A stretch of 64,000 nt of DNA from Endocalyx cinctus (GCA_001600455.1 BCKC01000003.1:1922001-1986000), one strand, 5' to 3'. Shown: positions 1-10,618, counted from the first letter of the stretch. The notes: a model not told the origin generated them from the letters alone. A program made the numbers and translations.

Positions 1-2012
1 CCTTGGATCGTTAGTCTTGTCTATCTCTAACATGGAATGAGCTTGTTCGTCAGGCATGGGGTGATCCTGATTATCGGGCGTGGGATGAGCTTGTTCGTCN
101 GGCATGGGGTGATCCTGATTATCGGGCGTGGGATGAGCTTGTTCGTCAGGCATGGGGTGATCCTGATTATCAGGCGTGGGATGAGCTTGTTTGTCGGACA
201 TGAGGTGATCTTGCTCGTCGGTTATGGGATGGTCCTGTTCATCGGTGCTCTGTTTGTTATCACCTAGCCCCTCGATAATCTGCTCGTCATGCCAACCCCA
301 AAATGCATGAAACATAGACCTTCGGACAAATAGAGAAGTAATATCGGCACTTTTCTCTATATGGCTAGTAAAACTATCCTTTGTAATATATAAACGGTCA
401 TTAGAATAAGCTTTTGAGTATTGACGACCACATCGTCTTTTAATCGGCTCTCCCAAATGTGAAGTAGTAAGCTCTGGACGAGTATCTTTCGACGTTATTG
501 ATCGTGCTTTGTTGAAAGTTTCGACTATAGTGGTAATCAATACATCTAAGTCCTGGCCGTATTCGAAATACTGCGGCGGCCGAGCATTTAAGAGTGCTTT
601 TTTTGCCGCTTCTCGATCCGGATCTATGCGAGATAACCGAGAGATCTCGTCAGAACTAAACCCCAACTCTCGGGCTCGAAGAGCCAACTGTCGCCAGGCC
701 ATTTGATCGTACGGGCGCGTTATCGGTCCCCCTTCGTCATTTTCTCTTAAAGGCTCCTCGCCTGAAAGTTCCACAAGATTCTGCATAATGAGGATATAGA
801 GGAGCTTCATGCTTTCCATGAAGTTTCGGCCGGAGTCGATCTTATGCGCGCTATAAGCTATCGTCTGAACCGTAACGGGGAGTCGGCTTTTCCCTAAGAC
901 CAACTGTCTCACGACGCCTGTGCATTGCCGCAAGTATTTAAAGTCTTGTTGCAACGTGTGAACGGTCGTGATCAAGTGATTAACTTGCTGGAGCCTTCGC
1001 AGGATATTTTCCCTCTCGAATTCATCTGTCACGCCTTTTAATATCGCATTCGTCCGGATAGCCCTGGATACGTGGAGTTCGTCGCAATAGGACATCCCTG
1101 GAGCGCGTAGCTCGAGTTCCCGAACTGCATCGTCGTCCACAAATTGGAGCGCATCCTCGGACCCCATTATGTAGCGCCACGTATCGTACGTCAGTCGGAG
1201 ATAATGAACGATTTCCTAGGAAGTCGCGAGTTAGTTACAACCTCGGCTAGCGCGCCTCTCGGATAGGACATACCTCAACGCAATTATCAGCCATGATCTT
1301 CTTCCAGATAGCCAGTTGAAGCCCGTAACGCAGGCCCGGGATTTGCAACGCTCCTATAAGAGCAGGTCCAAGCTCCGCATGCTTAAGTAACCTCCTTAAT
1401 ATCTCAGGTTTACTTTTACTAAGCCTCGCCCACCACCTATTTGCATCGATCGAGCCCGCGGGGTAAGCACCTATTTTCATCACGACGTACCCGTCCGAAA
1501 ATCGGCCTTCGTTGGCAAAATCCTCCGCCAACAACTGGACGGCTTGCGGCGAAAGGTCTTATGGATTAGCGCCTGCTTGGGTCATTATCGACATAGACAC
1601 GCGACCTACCTGCGTATAGCTTGACGGTCCACCAAGGAGAAAAATGGTTTAGTTGCCGGAGCGCATCCACGCGGTGCCTCCCGTGAAAACAACGGACCCG
1701 CGTGCCCGCGCAAAGGCGGAGAACGGGCGGCTCGGGGCCGTGCAGGTCGACCGCGCCCAAGTTCGACTGCCGTAGTGATGCCAAAAGTATGTCCGAGGGG
1801 ATGTTCCCGGGGATGGCATGGCTATCATTCGAGCGATCGCATCCCTCGCGCTTGAAGATTTCGACGAGACGATCGGTCTTTTCCTTATTGGGCTCCCCTT
1901 CTGGGTCGAAGAACAGATTGTCCAAGGAGACCTTAGCAGTTCCTTGAAATTTCGACGATATTTCGGCGTTTAGCTGCCGCGATCGAGCTTCCAAGCTAAA
2001 GTACGCCATCAT
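1..2012 (-). CDS. DUF3723 protein, Starship-associated family (3' end outside window)
   Basis: Three exons read on the minus strand: 2012-1610, 1557-1274 and 1215 to beyond base 1. The introns have clean GTAGGT..AAG and GTATGT..TAG borders and phases 1 and 0. The 634 visible residues carry the DUF3723 hallmarks: an N-terminal stretch ending RCFHGRHRVDAL and WWTVKLYA, then FANEGRFSDGY, RWWARLSKSK, QIPGLRYG and, late in the protein, RRSMFHAFWGW. These are recognised from memory of the family, not by a search. The C-terminus becomes acidic and repetitive and runs off the left edge. The biochemical function of DUF3723 is unknown, but the family is a recurrent passenger of fungal Starship elements. 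It is divergent from the pseudokinase gene and shares its 286-bp promoter. The start is the first of two adjacent Met codons; no upstream exon is needed. Confidence 0.9.
39..245. repeat. 48-bp tandem repeat in the 3' part of the DUF3723 gene
   Basis: A 48-bp unit is repeated at 39-86, 87-134 and 135-182, with a diverged fourth copy at 183-230 and the start of another. On the minus strand it lies in the DUF3723 reading frame and encodes 16-residue hydrophilic repeats of the type PTPDNQDHPMPDEQAH. Because the unit is a multiple of three, copy number can change without breaking the frame. One ambiguous base lies at position 100. Confidence 0.9.
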
Positions 2013-2298
2013 AAGTTACGCATTTCGAATGTCGTGGACGCCGTAAAAGTTTCCTCGTTAAAGGCCAAATAACAGCTTTTAGTTTTTCATCGAGGACGTT
2101 AAACGTCGTTGGTCCCAGAGTCCCTAAATCGAACAGACTGGAAACGGCCACTTTCGTCCTGTGGTCTATTTCTATTTTTAACCGCCCCCCCTCCCCCTCC
2201 CCCTCTTCTTGTCCCTTTAAAGAGAAGGCGCCAGTATGCGAATGAGTCCCGGGGCGAGCAATTAACATTGTCGTCATCATTGTTATTTTCAATCAAAA
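2013..2298. promoter_or_regulatory. Shared divergent promoter region
   Basis: This 286-bp interval separates the start codons of the DUF3723 gene (-) and the pseudokinase-like gene (+), so it must serve both. It contains a C-rich pyrimidine tract at about 2184-2206, a common element of filamentous-fungal promoters. Some reading frames here are open by chance but have no family resemblance. Confidence 0.6.
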
Positions 2299-3287
2299 AT
2301 GTCGACGCATAACCGACACACTCTTTTTCTTGACAACCCTTTGTCGGATGGTAGGTCAGAGTTGGAGTCTGACGTACCCAAGCTGACGCCGCCTAAAACG
2401 CTGAAGCGACGCCGTATCATTGGCCAGGAGACCCATAACGAGACAGATCCTGCCAAGCCTAATGCGGTACCAGCTCACAGTCGATTCCCAGTCAAACACA
2501 CGACAAATAACAACAATAAAGTCATTCTCGTCCCCGTACTTACGGGATCACCGTGGAATCGTTATAAAAACAGGTATCGCGTGAGATATGGTTTTTCGTT
2601 CGGGGTCATAACTTCTCTTGATTCTTGTCAGAGTTTTATGATCCGCACCATATCCGGACGCGACGCCGAAGAGCATACCCAGAACATCCGCCAGCTATGC
2701 CACCCCAACGTGGTAAAGAACATTGAGATGTACTCATCTTCGGATAGCTACTTCCTCATTTCAGAGTTCATGCCCACGTCTCTTTTGCATCTCTGCCGAT
2801 CGCCTATGTACCCGACTGAGCCGCAGCTCAGTTCTATCTTGCATCAGGTAAGTGTTCCCACGCTTTACGCAGCTCGAGCGCCCGCTTACCTTCTCTTAAG
2901 GTTCTCTCTGGTTTAGAATTTTTACTAGATTGCGGTCTGATTCACGAAAAACTATCGTGTGCCAACGTACTCGTGAACTTTGCCGGCGAGGTGAAAATCT
3001 GCGACGTCGAAAATTGCACGCGATCCGGCGACATGGCAAAGCTTTCGGCCTCATTTAGCAAGGTGGTGATGAAGCTAATGGATAAAGAAAGGGTTGAGAC
3101 GGCTGTAGTCGGCTTGACGCACCCGGATAACTGGTCGCACGAGGCCATTGACATGTTTACGGCGATTACGACGACGTCTGACATTAAAAAACTCTTGGCC
3201 CACGATTTCATGCTAAAGAAGAAACAGGAGGAGCTGGTTTGGTTAGTTCCCTTTGTGCTAATTACCGCGAACCACGATAGAGAATAA
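2299..3287 (+). CDS. Protein-kinase-like protein with degenerate catalytic motifs (pseudokinase)
   Basis: Two exons, 2299-2847 and 2901-3287, joined by a 53-nt GTAAGT..TTAAG intron in phase 0, give 311 residues. About the first 95 residues are basic and low-complexity. The rest reads like a kinase fold: HPNVVKNIEMYSSSDSYFLI resembles the N-lobe with its hinge, and GLIHEKLSCANVLVNFAGEV resembles the catalytic loop, followed by KICDVENC. The catalytic HRD reads HEK, DFG reads DVE, and the beta-3 lysine appears lost (FMIRTIS). Only the loop Asn is kept, so phosphotransfer is unlikely. The C-lobe is short. It sits head-to-head with DUF3723, which suggests they move together. Whether it is functional or decaying cannot be told from the sequence; the frame is fully open, which argues for retention. 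Confidence 0.75.
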
Positions 3288-3672
3288 GGATGTGCTTAGA
3301 TAGAGAAAAGTTGCATGGTCGGGTCTCTCGGGTCGTTCTATCTAATTTGTTAAGTCGAAGTGCTTTTTTAAAATAAAAATAATAAAAAAATTAGTATCAA
3401 CACTATGCCACGTCCTGGCTCCTCGCTGTTGACTTTGCCTTAACTCGAAACTCGAGCCCAGCCGTGAGCTGCAAGCTCACCTTACTGTAGTTCCCGCGTC
3501 CGTAACTGGCCAATGAGATATTACTATTTATAGAGAATCAACGGGCTAATCAAGACATAAAAGGGACTCCGTTCCCAACTCCCCTGTTCCTAAACTTTAT
3601 TACACTATCCTTTACACTTTTACATTTCTTTCATCAAGCTTTAAGTTAACGCGGAAAGATATCTGCTTTATC
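3288..3672. promoter_or_regulatory. Region upstream of the captain-like gene
   Basis: No gene is visible in this 385-bp stretch. It holds an A/T-rich block near 3365-3390 and pyrimidine-rich sequence near 3575-3640 just before the recombinase start. In Starships the element edge lies upstream of the captain, so an insertion boundary could be here, but no convincing terminal repeat or target-site duplication was seen. Confidence 0.5.
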
Positions 3673-6280
3673 ATGACTGCTACGCAAAAGAAGCCCAGAA
3701 GAGGCCCGTCGAAGAAAAACTACATGAAGCTGCAACGTGATTTGAAGATCAACTACAGTTTAATAAATAATAACATTACGCCGAAGTCTGTGACGAAAGG
3801 TACGAACCGTAACTACCATCGTCGGCTTCGAATCTGGGATGACTAGTGAGTATTTAATACATGTTTTACCTCTTGGTCTTTTCTTACAAATTTAGCAATT
3901 CCGAATTCGGACCGCGCACAGTCAACTCCCTCTCAGATCTGAAAGAATTTGCTTTACGCCTAGGATACATGTTGAGGAGGAACCTGAAACCCGAAGATGA
4001 ACTCCCCGAAAGTGGACTGAAGGCATACTGGAAAGATTTCACTGGCGCATATAACAAATACCGAGGGAAAATACCCGAAGAGTTCGTCTCATCGGTCACA
4101 CAAGTTCGTATTCCGCATGCCTTCCAACTGGCCACATGATTATTAACTTATTCCCAGGAAATAAAACCAGACGGAGATATAGGAATGGAACTGAATGTTG
4201 CGCCGGTCGCGAAGTCGAGAAGGCACGCCACGGATGACGTGTTCATCTGGATAGGAGAATTCCTGTGGACTCAGGATTGGAAGATTTTCGCTCGACCGCG
4301 GTTGCGCGTGGATATCTGGGCAGTTCAATCGGTTGCGGCATATACTAGCGCCCGCGTCTCGGACTACGTCGAGTCTTCTGCCCGGAGCAACTCCGAAATT
4401 GGCCTCTATTACAAGGTGAGGCTCTCTGCAATGCCATACCGCCGGAAGAGAACACAGAGCTGACGTGTCGATTAGGATACCACTCTTATTATTTTTCGAA
4501 ACGAGAAGGACGAGCCGGAATTGTCACTTCAATTGACCAAGTTCCTAAAGGGGAAAGTACAAGGGGGCAAGCCTAGATATGCCGAGCTGTACGTAATATG
4601 GAACTGTACCGTCTGAGTTATTGACGCTAACTATTTAGACCAACCCCTAACGTACATGAGGGTGGCGTCTTTAAACTCGAACCGCTCTATATGAACCCCA
4701 TGCTATTCCTCCTGGCCATCTTTATCTCAAAGGGGGCCTTACGAGACTATCGGGGGGCCGAAGGTCTTTCCCAGCTCTTGAACATAAAACTTGAGCCTCG
4801 ACAAGAGCAAAAGCTCATTCACTGGGACCGCAGCGTCTTGAGCATGCCCGTGTTCTCAGGCGCTAACGGGAAAATTATGACTTCAGGCACGTTTACCGAC
4901 GAGATGCGGTCAGCGGGGATCAGAGCGGGCTTTCCAGACCCCCCGAGTCTTCACGACTATCGAGCACAAGGGCTTTCTAACATTGGTATGTTTTTCCCAA
5001 TGGCTTATCTCGGGGGTTTGATTGTGCTCATCAGTCTAGATTCCGACCATAACTACTCGGACACGCAGAGGAATAAACTCGCAGGCCACGGCAAAAGTAA
5101 CGTCATATATGGAACATATTACGCAGGCAGAAACCCCGGGATTGACAGTCAATCCGCATACCTGGGCCAGTCGGCTCGATCAATCGATACTAGCCGATTT
5201 TTTCGCAACCTCGAAATCCCGTGGGAGCCGGCGCTGTGGCAGTCTCTACCGTCAAAGAAGCTTCAGGAACTGAGTCAGACGGACGATTACCAAGAGATCG
5301 TAGCTCAGATAAAGGATATTTCTTCGGCGGCGAAACGGGGTAAATTAGGGATTAACCTTACGGCAGAGTTCAAACTCGAAGAGAACTCGGACGATGAGCC
5401 TGTTATCCATAAGGAACGTCAACTGAAGAACAATTTGAAAGGCATGGAACGAAATGCCCTAGCCGAGTACTGGGAGGAAACATCCACACACTCTCAAGCC
5501 GGGACCGAGGATTATGTATGTAGGGGGATCAACCATCCGTTCTCCCGTTTACGGCCTATTTTGCCGTTACGTCGAAAGCTGGCGGATCTCCTGCTCGTAA
5601 AAGCGACACTCCGGAGCCCGGCTGGAAGAGCAGCGCTCGGGGCCCTGATCGACCTCTACAACAGTAAGACCGAAGTTGACCGCCCAGGGCTCGAGCCGAG
5701 TAATTGTTCTTGCCGGAAATCTTACCGGAAGTCTAATCCGTAAGTTTCTACGTCCGGTTCACGTCACGCCGCTAACAGTATTAGGCAATCACACGCCTAC
5801 GAATGTAGGAAGAAGAACTTCCCCTTTGCCGAGTTTTGTTTCTTCTGTAACGAGTGGTTCTCAGACCCCGACGCGTGGGAAGGGCACTGTCGCCAACACG
5901 TAGAACGCGATTCTCTTCCAGTAGAGCTGGCTTGGGAAAGGATTCAAAGCACGTTCCTACCTGGGTACTGCCCTTTCTGCTTGTGGGACTCCGGCCTCGC
6001 CGCCGCGAAGCGTATGCGCCAGTTCAGCTGCGTCCTCAGTTGGGAGGAGCACATCCGCTCCCACGGCGTAAGCTGGCTAAGGCGATGCCCAGACGGGCGC
6101 TGCTCCGAAGAATACGACGCAAATTCGTTTAGTCATCATATGCGCGATGTGCATCACATCCCGCTGCGATTGCTTGGAGCCGCCAAGAGAGAGGCAAGCG
6201 CCGAACTAGAGGGTCGCCCCGCAAGGAAGATAAAGATAGAACATGTCATCCTTGAGTACTCTTCTGAATCATCCGTCTAG
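3673..6280 (+). CDS. DUF3435 (FluG-type) tyrosine recombinase, Starship captain-like
   Basis: Seven exons: 3673-3845, 3896-4103, 4158-4415, 4476-4588, 4639-4985, 5040-5739 and 5785-6280. All have GT-AG borders and consistent phases, giving 764 residues. The N-terminal half matches DUF3435 (RIWDDYNSEFGPRTV, QSVAAYTSARVSDYV). Candidate catalytic residues of the tyrosine-recombinase fold are R193, H356 and R359 (in SLHDYRAQ), a His near 384 (AGHGKSN) and Y393/Y394 (GTYYAG). These are followed by the family signature SQSAYLGQ and WQSLPSKK. The intron at 4986-5039 is 54 nt and open in frame, so naive translation inserts 18 hydrophobic residues. The C-terminus carries zinc-binding clusters (CFFCNEWF, CPFCLW and a later C2H2-like HHMRDVHHI). 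Such proteins cut and rejoin DNA to move Starships. No key residue appears missing. Alternatively it is an auxiliary recombinase rather than the captain of the surrounding DNA. Confidence 0.9.
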
Positions 6281-6327
6281 GGGGGGATGGAAAATGGTGT
6301 CGGACGTAAAGGGCGCACAAACCGTAT

Positions 6328-6378
6328 GTGTACGATTTCGGCCAGTGTACGATTTCGGCCAGTGTACGATTCCGTCCA
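6328..6378. repeat. Three tandem 17-bp repeats just after the recombinase gene
   Basis: The unit GTGTACG-ATTTCGGCCA occurs at 6328-6344 and 6345-6361, with a two-mismatch copy at 6362-6378. A GTGGCCG remnant follows. It lies 48 bp downstream of the recombinase stop codon. Iterons this close to a recombinase gene could be protein-binding sites, but nothing in the sequence proves it. Confidence 0.85.
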
Positions 6379-6630
6379 GTGGCCGAAAATAGACATTAGA
6401 TGACAGATATCACCAGTTAAAAATAGAAAGGAAAATTAAGATAAAACAAGAGTTTCAGGACAATCAGATAGCCATAATGAGTTCTTTATTCTATGAAAGC
6501 AACTATGGATACGTTAAAGAAGCAGAGCAACGTGGAGCGCGGGAGGTGGCGCACAAAGTGCCGGAAGATGTTATCTCAACACATCGGTAAGCAGCATCTC
6601 CGACCGGGCTCCAATAGACGCTAAGACAAA

Positions 6631-7254
6631 ATGCTAGAGGCAAAACTAGGTCTCCGTCTCAACCCATCACAAGTGAGATTACATACAACTCGCGAAGACG
6701 GGTATTCGTGGAAGATGCTGCCGGAAATGAAACATCTGTTTTCTAAGAACCTCAGCGAGCATTCTATCCGTGCATATAAAGAATTATGCGATAATATCGG
6801 CGTCGCGTTCGAGGCCGTCCACAGAATGCCAGAATCACCTCGGAGCCCATCAGCACAGAACACCTTCGTAAGCAGCCCTCCCTCAAAAAAAAAAAAAAAA
6901 TAAACTTCCGCACCATTTCCTGACCTGCAGCAGACCTCGGTTTATCCCGAACCCCAGAGCTTCACCTCGCAAATCAAGGAGCTCCAGGCCCAGAACGACT
7001 ACCTCTCCGAGCAGCTTCAAGTTATAAAACTACAGCTGGAGGCAGAAGTGAAACTACGACTGAGTTTTGATGAAAAGCTAAAAGTGGCCTACGAGAGATC
7101 CGAACTTCAGCAGAAGGAATTAGAGGCCGCAGCACGCGGAGAGAACTATTTCCGTAGCGTGGCCCTGAAGTACTCCCACGGTATTTCCAAGCTGGTACCG
7201 ATCCTAGACCAGCTCCAAGCAGACCCCGGAATCACCGAGGATGGATTTTTATAA
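6631..7254 (+). CDS. Unknown coiled-coil protein
   Basis: Exons 6631-6867 and 6931-7254 with a 63-nt phase-0 intron (GTAAGC..TGCAG, containing a 16-nt A tract) give 186 residues. The second exon is strongly heptad-like: FTSQIKELQAQNDYLSEQLQ followed by further Leu/Glu/Lys-rich heptads. I do not recognise a family. A possible upstream exon starting at 6477 also has a good donor (GTAAGC at about 6588), but its phase does not join this frame, so the ATG at 6631 is used. It is the first of a run of small coiled-coil genes downstream of the recombinase. Confidence 0.6.
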
Positions 7255-7589
7255 GACTGGTCGGAGGGCTTGACACCTGAGCATAGCAAAAACTAAGCGA
7301 TTCGGACGTGGGAGCGACTCGATGTGGTCTCGCAGTCTGACGAGTTTGGCTAGGTCCGTCCTATTTCTTGGACGAAAGCGAACACAGTACACGTTTCGTT
7401 TTAGGACGTTTATGGCCGTTCTGTGTAATTTTCTGTGGTTTAAATTCTGACAGGCTTCCGGGTTTATGTGTTATCTTGACTTTCTCGTTCTTTCTACGTG
7501 TATAGTAATAACAGCGTCACCTCCCACTTAACAGGCTCGAAATAATTCTAGCACATGTATTGTTCTCGTGTTCAACACAATTAACAACT

Positions 7590-7907
7590 ATGACTACTAT
7601 GGACTCGCTAATCCACGACATCCTGCACCGACTCGAGGACATGCAACATGCCGAAGAGATATCGGAATTACACAAACTAGAAAAAGAGTCGCTGACTTTG
7701 CGACTAGAGATACAAGCAGCGAAAAAAAACCTGTCGGCGACCAGCGCCCTGCTAAAAGAAACCAAAAAAGCCCTCCAAATCTCGTCCTCCGTATCTAAAA
7801 GCTTCGATGGAAAGAAGGCAAAAGCAGAGAGTATCTGGGCCTCGTACTGGGGAATTGTACGGCAATGCGACGCCGTATCATTCGAGATGGAATCCGTCTC
7901 CTTGTGA
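7590..7907 (+). CDS. Small coiled-coil protein, unknown
   Basis: Intronless ORF of 105 residues starting MTTMDSLIHDILHRLEDM. Residues 20-75 are a charged amphipathic helix region rich in Leu, Glu and Lys, typical of a coiled coil. The first of two nearby Met codons was taken as start; it follows an AACAACT context. It ends 9 bp from the stop of the convergent gene at 7917-8477. No family recognised. Confidence 0.6.
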   Translation: MTTMDSLIHDILHRLEDMQHAEEISELHKLEKESLTLRLEIQAAKKNLSATSALLKETKKALQISSSVSKSFDGKKAKAESIWASYWGIVRQCDAVSFEMESVSL

Positions 7908-7916
7908 GACCTGCGC

Positions 7917-8477
7917 TCATCGCCGCTTAAGCGAGGCGTCTGTCTTTTCGTCGTTCGGGACCATGTTATGGACCATTTTGAACAGTCTCAGTACGGTTTT
8001 GTTTATCTCTAGATAATATTCTTCCATCTTCTCAGACCACTTTATGAAGTCTTCGATTGTAACGTCGACTCGTTGATGAGACGTCTCCAGTGCCCGAATG
8101 CGGGCTTCCAGAGCCGGGATGAGGGAATCCAGCGAGCTATCTTGGGTATCAAGGGCTTGGACTTGATAGGCTAAAGGCTGCAGAGAAAGATGCGCCGAAG
8201 GATCGGGAGGATAAGTCGAATGGGTTTGAAGCGACGGGTCCCATGCGAGGTCGGAATCAGACGTCGTTGGTATATAACCCTCGGCTCCCGCACCAGAGGC
8301 GTCAAAGGATAAGCCCGGAAGTTGGTCGTGTACGTTTTGTTGGAAGTCTTGTGATGCAAAAAGCTGATCCAAATCTTGGAAGGTGATGGTAGATTCCAGT
8401 GTCCCTTGTTCCCTTTGCGGTTGCGTAAGAGACGCGGGATCTATGGAGCCTTCGTCGGGTTTACTTGTGTTGGACAT
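7917..8477 (-). CDS. Unknown 186-residue protein with C-terminal coiled coil
   Basis: Intronless on the minus strand from ATG at 8477. Residues 1-100 are Ser/Asp/Gln-rich and probably disordered (repeated DLDQLFASQDF-like acidic and aromatic motifs that could act as an activation region, an inference). Residues 110-175 are helical (LIPALEARIRALETSHQR, then KMEEYYLEINKTVLRLF). It is convergent with the gene at 7590-7907. I recognise no family. Confidence 0.65.
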   Translation of the reverse strand: MSNTSKPDEGSIDPASLTQPQREQGTLESTITFQDLDQLFASQDFQQNVHDQLPGLSFDASGAGAEGYIPTTSDSDLAWDPSLQTHSTYPPDPSAHLSLQPLAYQVQALDTQDSSLDSLIPALEARIRALETSHQRVDVTIEDFIKWSEKMEEYYLEINKTVLRLFKMVHNMVPNDEKTDASLKRR

Positions 8478-9157
8478 CTTAGGGAGAGTTGATATAATAT
8501 AAAAGCTTTGTAGTATAGCGAGTTAAGATGTTTGATAGTGAGAGTGAGCATGGTATCGGAACTCGTGGCTAAACTCGGGGTATTTTTTTTTTTTTTCAAG
8601 TGGCTATATTTATACTCGGAATTTAGTCTCGACACCCGTGTCATACTTAGGAGGGGGAACTATTCATACCGATACCGATCTTAGAATAGACGAGTAACAG
8701 CGCTTAGCGTTAACGCTGAGGGCTGTCAGCGCTTATCCATCGAATGTGGAAGACATGGTCAGTTTAAGTCGCTGATCGGTGGGATGTCTGATGTAGAGGG
8801 TATCAGGTACGATTTCTTATGCGTTCATTGGTTGGGTTGTATTTAGAAAGAGCGAAGTCCCGCGGGAATAGACTCTAGCAGCCGCCTATGGGACTAAAGA
8901 CAACTATCGATGGCACAGGCAAAAAAGTTTAGATGCCCTCCTTTCGAGCACTATGGACAGAATCGGCCTTGCAGGCACGGCGGCTAGTTAAGCGCCGTTA
9001 AAGATAATTCAGGTCTGATCAGAGAACAAAGTATGCCTAGGTGAACAAGTCTGTATGTGCCACTTCGAATATATAAAACTGCGGCGAGAAGCCTGTAGCC
9101 TCAGTGTCGAATCCGTCTCAATCTCATAACGAATCCTACAACAAAGGTTCATATTTC
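8478..9157. other. Intergenic, with a 12-bp palindrome and a twice-used CAGCGCTTA
   Basis: No supported gene. A T tract at 8583-8597 precedes the minus-strand gene. At 8706-8717 there is a perfect palindrome AGCGTTAACGCT flanked by two copies of CAGCGCTTA. A TATAAAA-type box lies near 9070, about 90 bp before the MADS-like start codon. Confidence 0.5.
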
Positions 9158-9475
9158 ATGGAAATTAAAATCACTATAAAAACCACCAAGATGGACGCTC
9201 GACTCAAAGTCATGCGGAAACGACGAGCCAGATCTTTACAGAGCAAGATCGTCGAATATGCCCAACTGTTTGACCTACACGTTGCCTTGGTTGCTCAAGA
9301 CAATACGAGCGGGGATTACGAATTATTCCAGCCAAAATTGGACAAGAATTTCCCTCCCCCGAGAAAAGATATAGTAAGATCACCAGGCCGAACCGAAAAG
9401 GGTCTTACGCAGCTAACCGAAATAGAATCCCCGCATACTCCATGTTGGTCTCGAGAAGAAGGCAAGGAAGCGTAA
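9158..9475 (+). CDS. Short MADS-box-like protein
   Basis: Intronless, 105 residues from ATG at 9158; the next Met is at 9191. The segment MDARLKVMRKRRARSLQSKI followed by VEYAQLFDLHVALVAQDN and SGDYELF has the layout of a MADS (SRF-type) DNA-binding domain: a basic helix, then a hydrophobic strand, then an aromatic end. Small MADS-like proteins lacking other domains are common in Sordariomycete genomes. The remaining 50 residues are polar and unrecognised. The resemblance is by eye and moderate; the Gly and Lys spacing of canonical MADS proteins is not fully kept. Confidence 0.5.
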   Translation: MEIKITIKTTKMDARLKVMRKRRARSLQSKIVEYAQLFDLHVALVAQDNTSGDYELFQPKLDKNFPPPRKDIVRSPGRTEKGLTQLTEIESPHTPCWSREEGKEA

Positions 9476-9656
9476 CGGCAAGACTAGTGCTGGTCTTCGG
9501 TCGGAACTGCGACGGATGGAGAGGCTGGTTTCACAACTAAAAGTGCCAAACCCGCCGAGACTTTCCTATTCTAGAGGCTGTGATGGGAGTTCTAGTATAT
9601 TTTAAGATTGGACAGCAGGATAATCGGACCGTTTCTCCCTTTTTGTAATAGAATTC

Positions 9657-9712
9657 AGCATTTGGAGTTTAGCATTTGAAGTTTATCATTTGGAACTTAG
9701 CATTTAAAACTT
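9657..9712. repeat. Four tandem 14-bp repeats
   Basis: The unit AGCATTTGGAGTTT is repeated four times (9657-9670, 9671-9684, 9685-9698, 9699-9712) with one to three changes per copy. It lies about 180 bp downstream of the MADS-like gene in a stretch with no other gene up to 10166. Confidence 0.85.
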
Positions 9713-10166
9713 CTTTTTTCATCACTATCACATTTCTGCCTAGTGATCGCGATTTAGTTCGGACCAAAGGGCGTAGGGCGGCAATCCTGGGGAGAACTGT
9801 GGGTCAGTCTCCACACCCCGAGAGGGAGCATTTGTAGATATATGTGCATTCGAATGCCCTGTCATACGGTGGGCTTTAGTCCCTATGAGGACACGTCATT
9901 CCGTTTTTGGATACGAGGTGAAGGCTCGTACATTAGGTTTCGCCGGGTCGGGTCGTCAAGGCGCTTGTGCTATTAGCAACCCCGTAAGATCGCCCCTGCC
10001 AGCTTCCTCATCTGTATTTTCTTGCATGAATTACATTCCATACTTTTGGTGGTTGCCTCCATCATGTGAGCAACCCTTCTCAACCCCTCAAAGAACCTCA
10101 TATCAAGACTTGAAATTCTTTCTTTTCCAGTTCCACTGTCTAGAAACCCTCTACCCGACCGCAAAC

Positions 10167-10618
10167 ATGCCCGAACAGCCCGCCCAGGTAGAGTTTTACT
10201 TTCAAGTTCGCGATCCTAACTAGCTAACACGTCCTAGTCCGAACCCCAATGTCTCCTGCCCGCAGTTGAAGCGCAGTTCCCGAGATGCCCTCACTGCGCC
10301 CTGTTGGAGAGGAACACGAAGTTCCTCCTTGCTCGGTATAAAGCGCTGGCTGCCGCATGTATGACGGCTGATTATCAGCTACGAAGAGTGCTACATGCGA
10401 CCCACGTGGGGAAAGTTAGCCTTTCACGAGTCCAAAACGTCAACAAGCTTCTTTCATCTAGGTTAGAAAATGCCATGCGAGCTCTAGAGCGAGAAAAGGC
10501 CGAAAACAGGATACTACGGTTAGAGTTGATTAACAAGGAAGAAACGATCTATTCGTTAGAGGAGGAAATTAAGGCTCAGGGGAGGGATACTCCTTTCCCA
10601 TTCCAGCTATACTTTTAG
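10167..10618 (+). CDS. Small CxxC-containing coiled-coil protein, unknown
   Basis: Exons 10167-10187 (seven codons) and 10238-10618, with a 50-nt phase-0 intron GTAGAG..CTAG and branch site GCTAAC, give 133 residues. The second exon begins SEPQCLLPAVEAQFPRCPHC, a possible zinc-binding cluster, then has a long coiled coil (NAMRALEREKAENRILRLEL, NKEETIYSLEEEI). The very short first exon hides the true start from simple ORF searches. No family recognised. Confidence 0.6.

Noticed and set aside
3288..3672. Starship left edge directly before the captain
   Set aside because: I looked for terminal repeats and a target-site duplication and found nothing convincing. Without an empty-site comparison the edge cannot be called.
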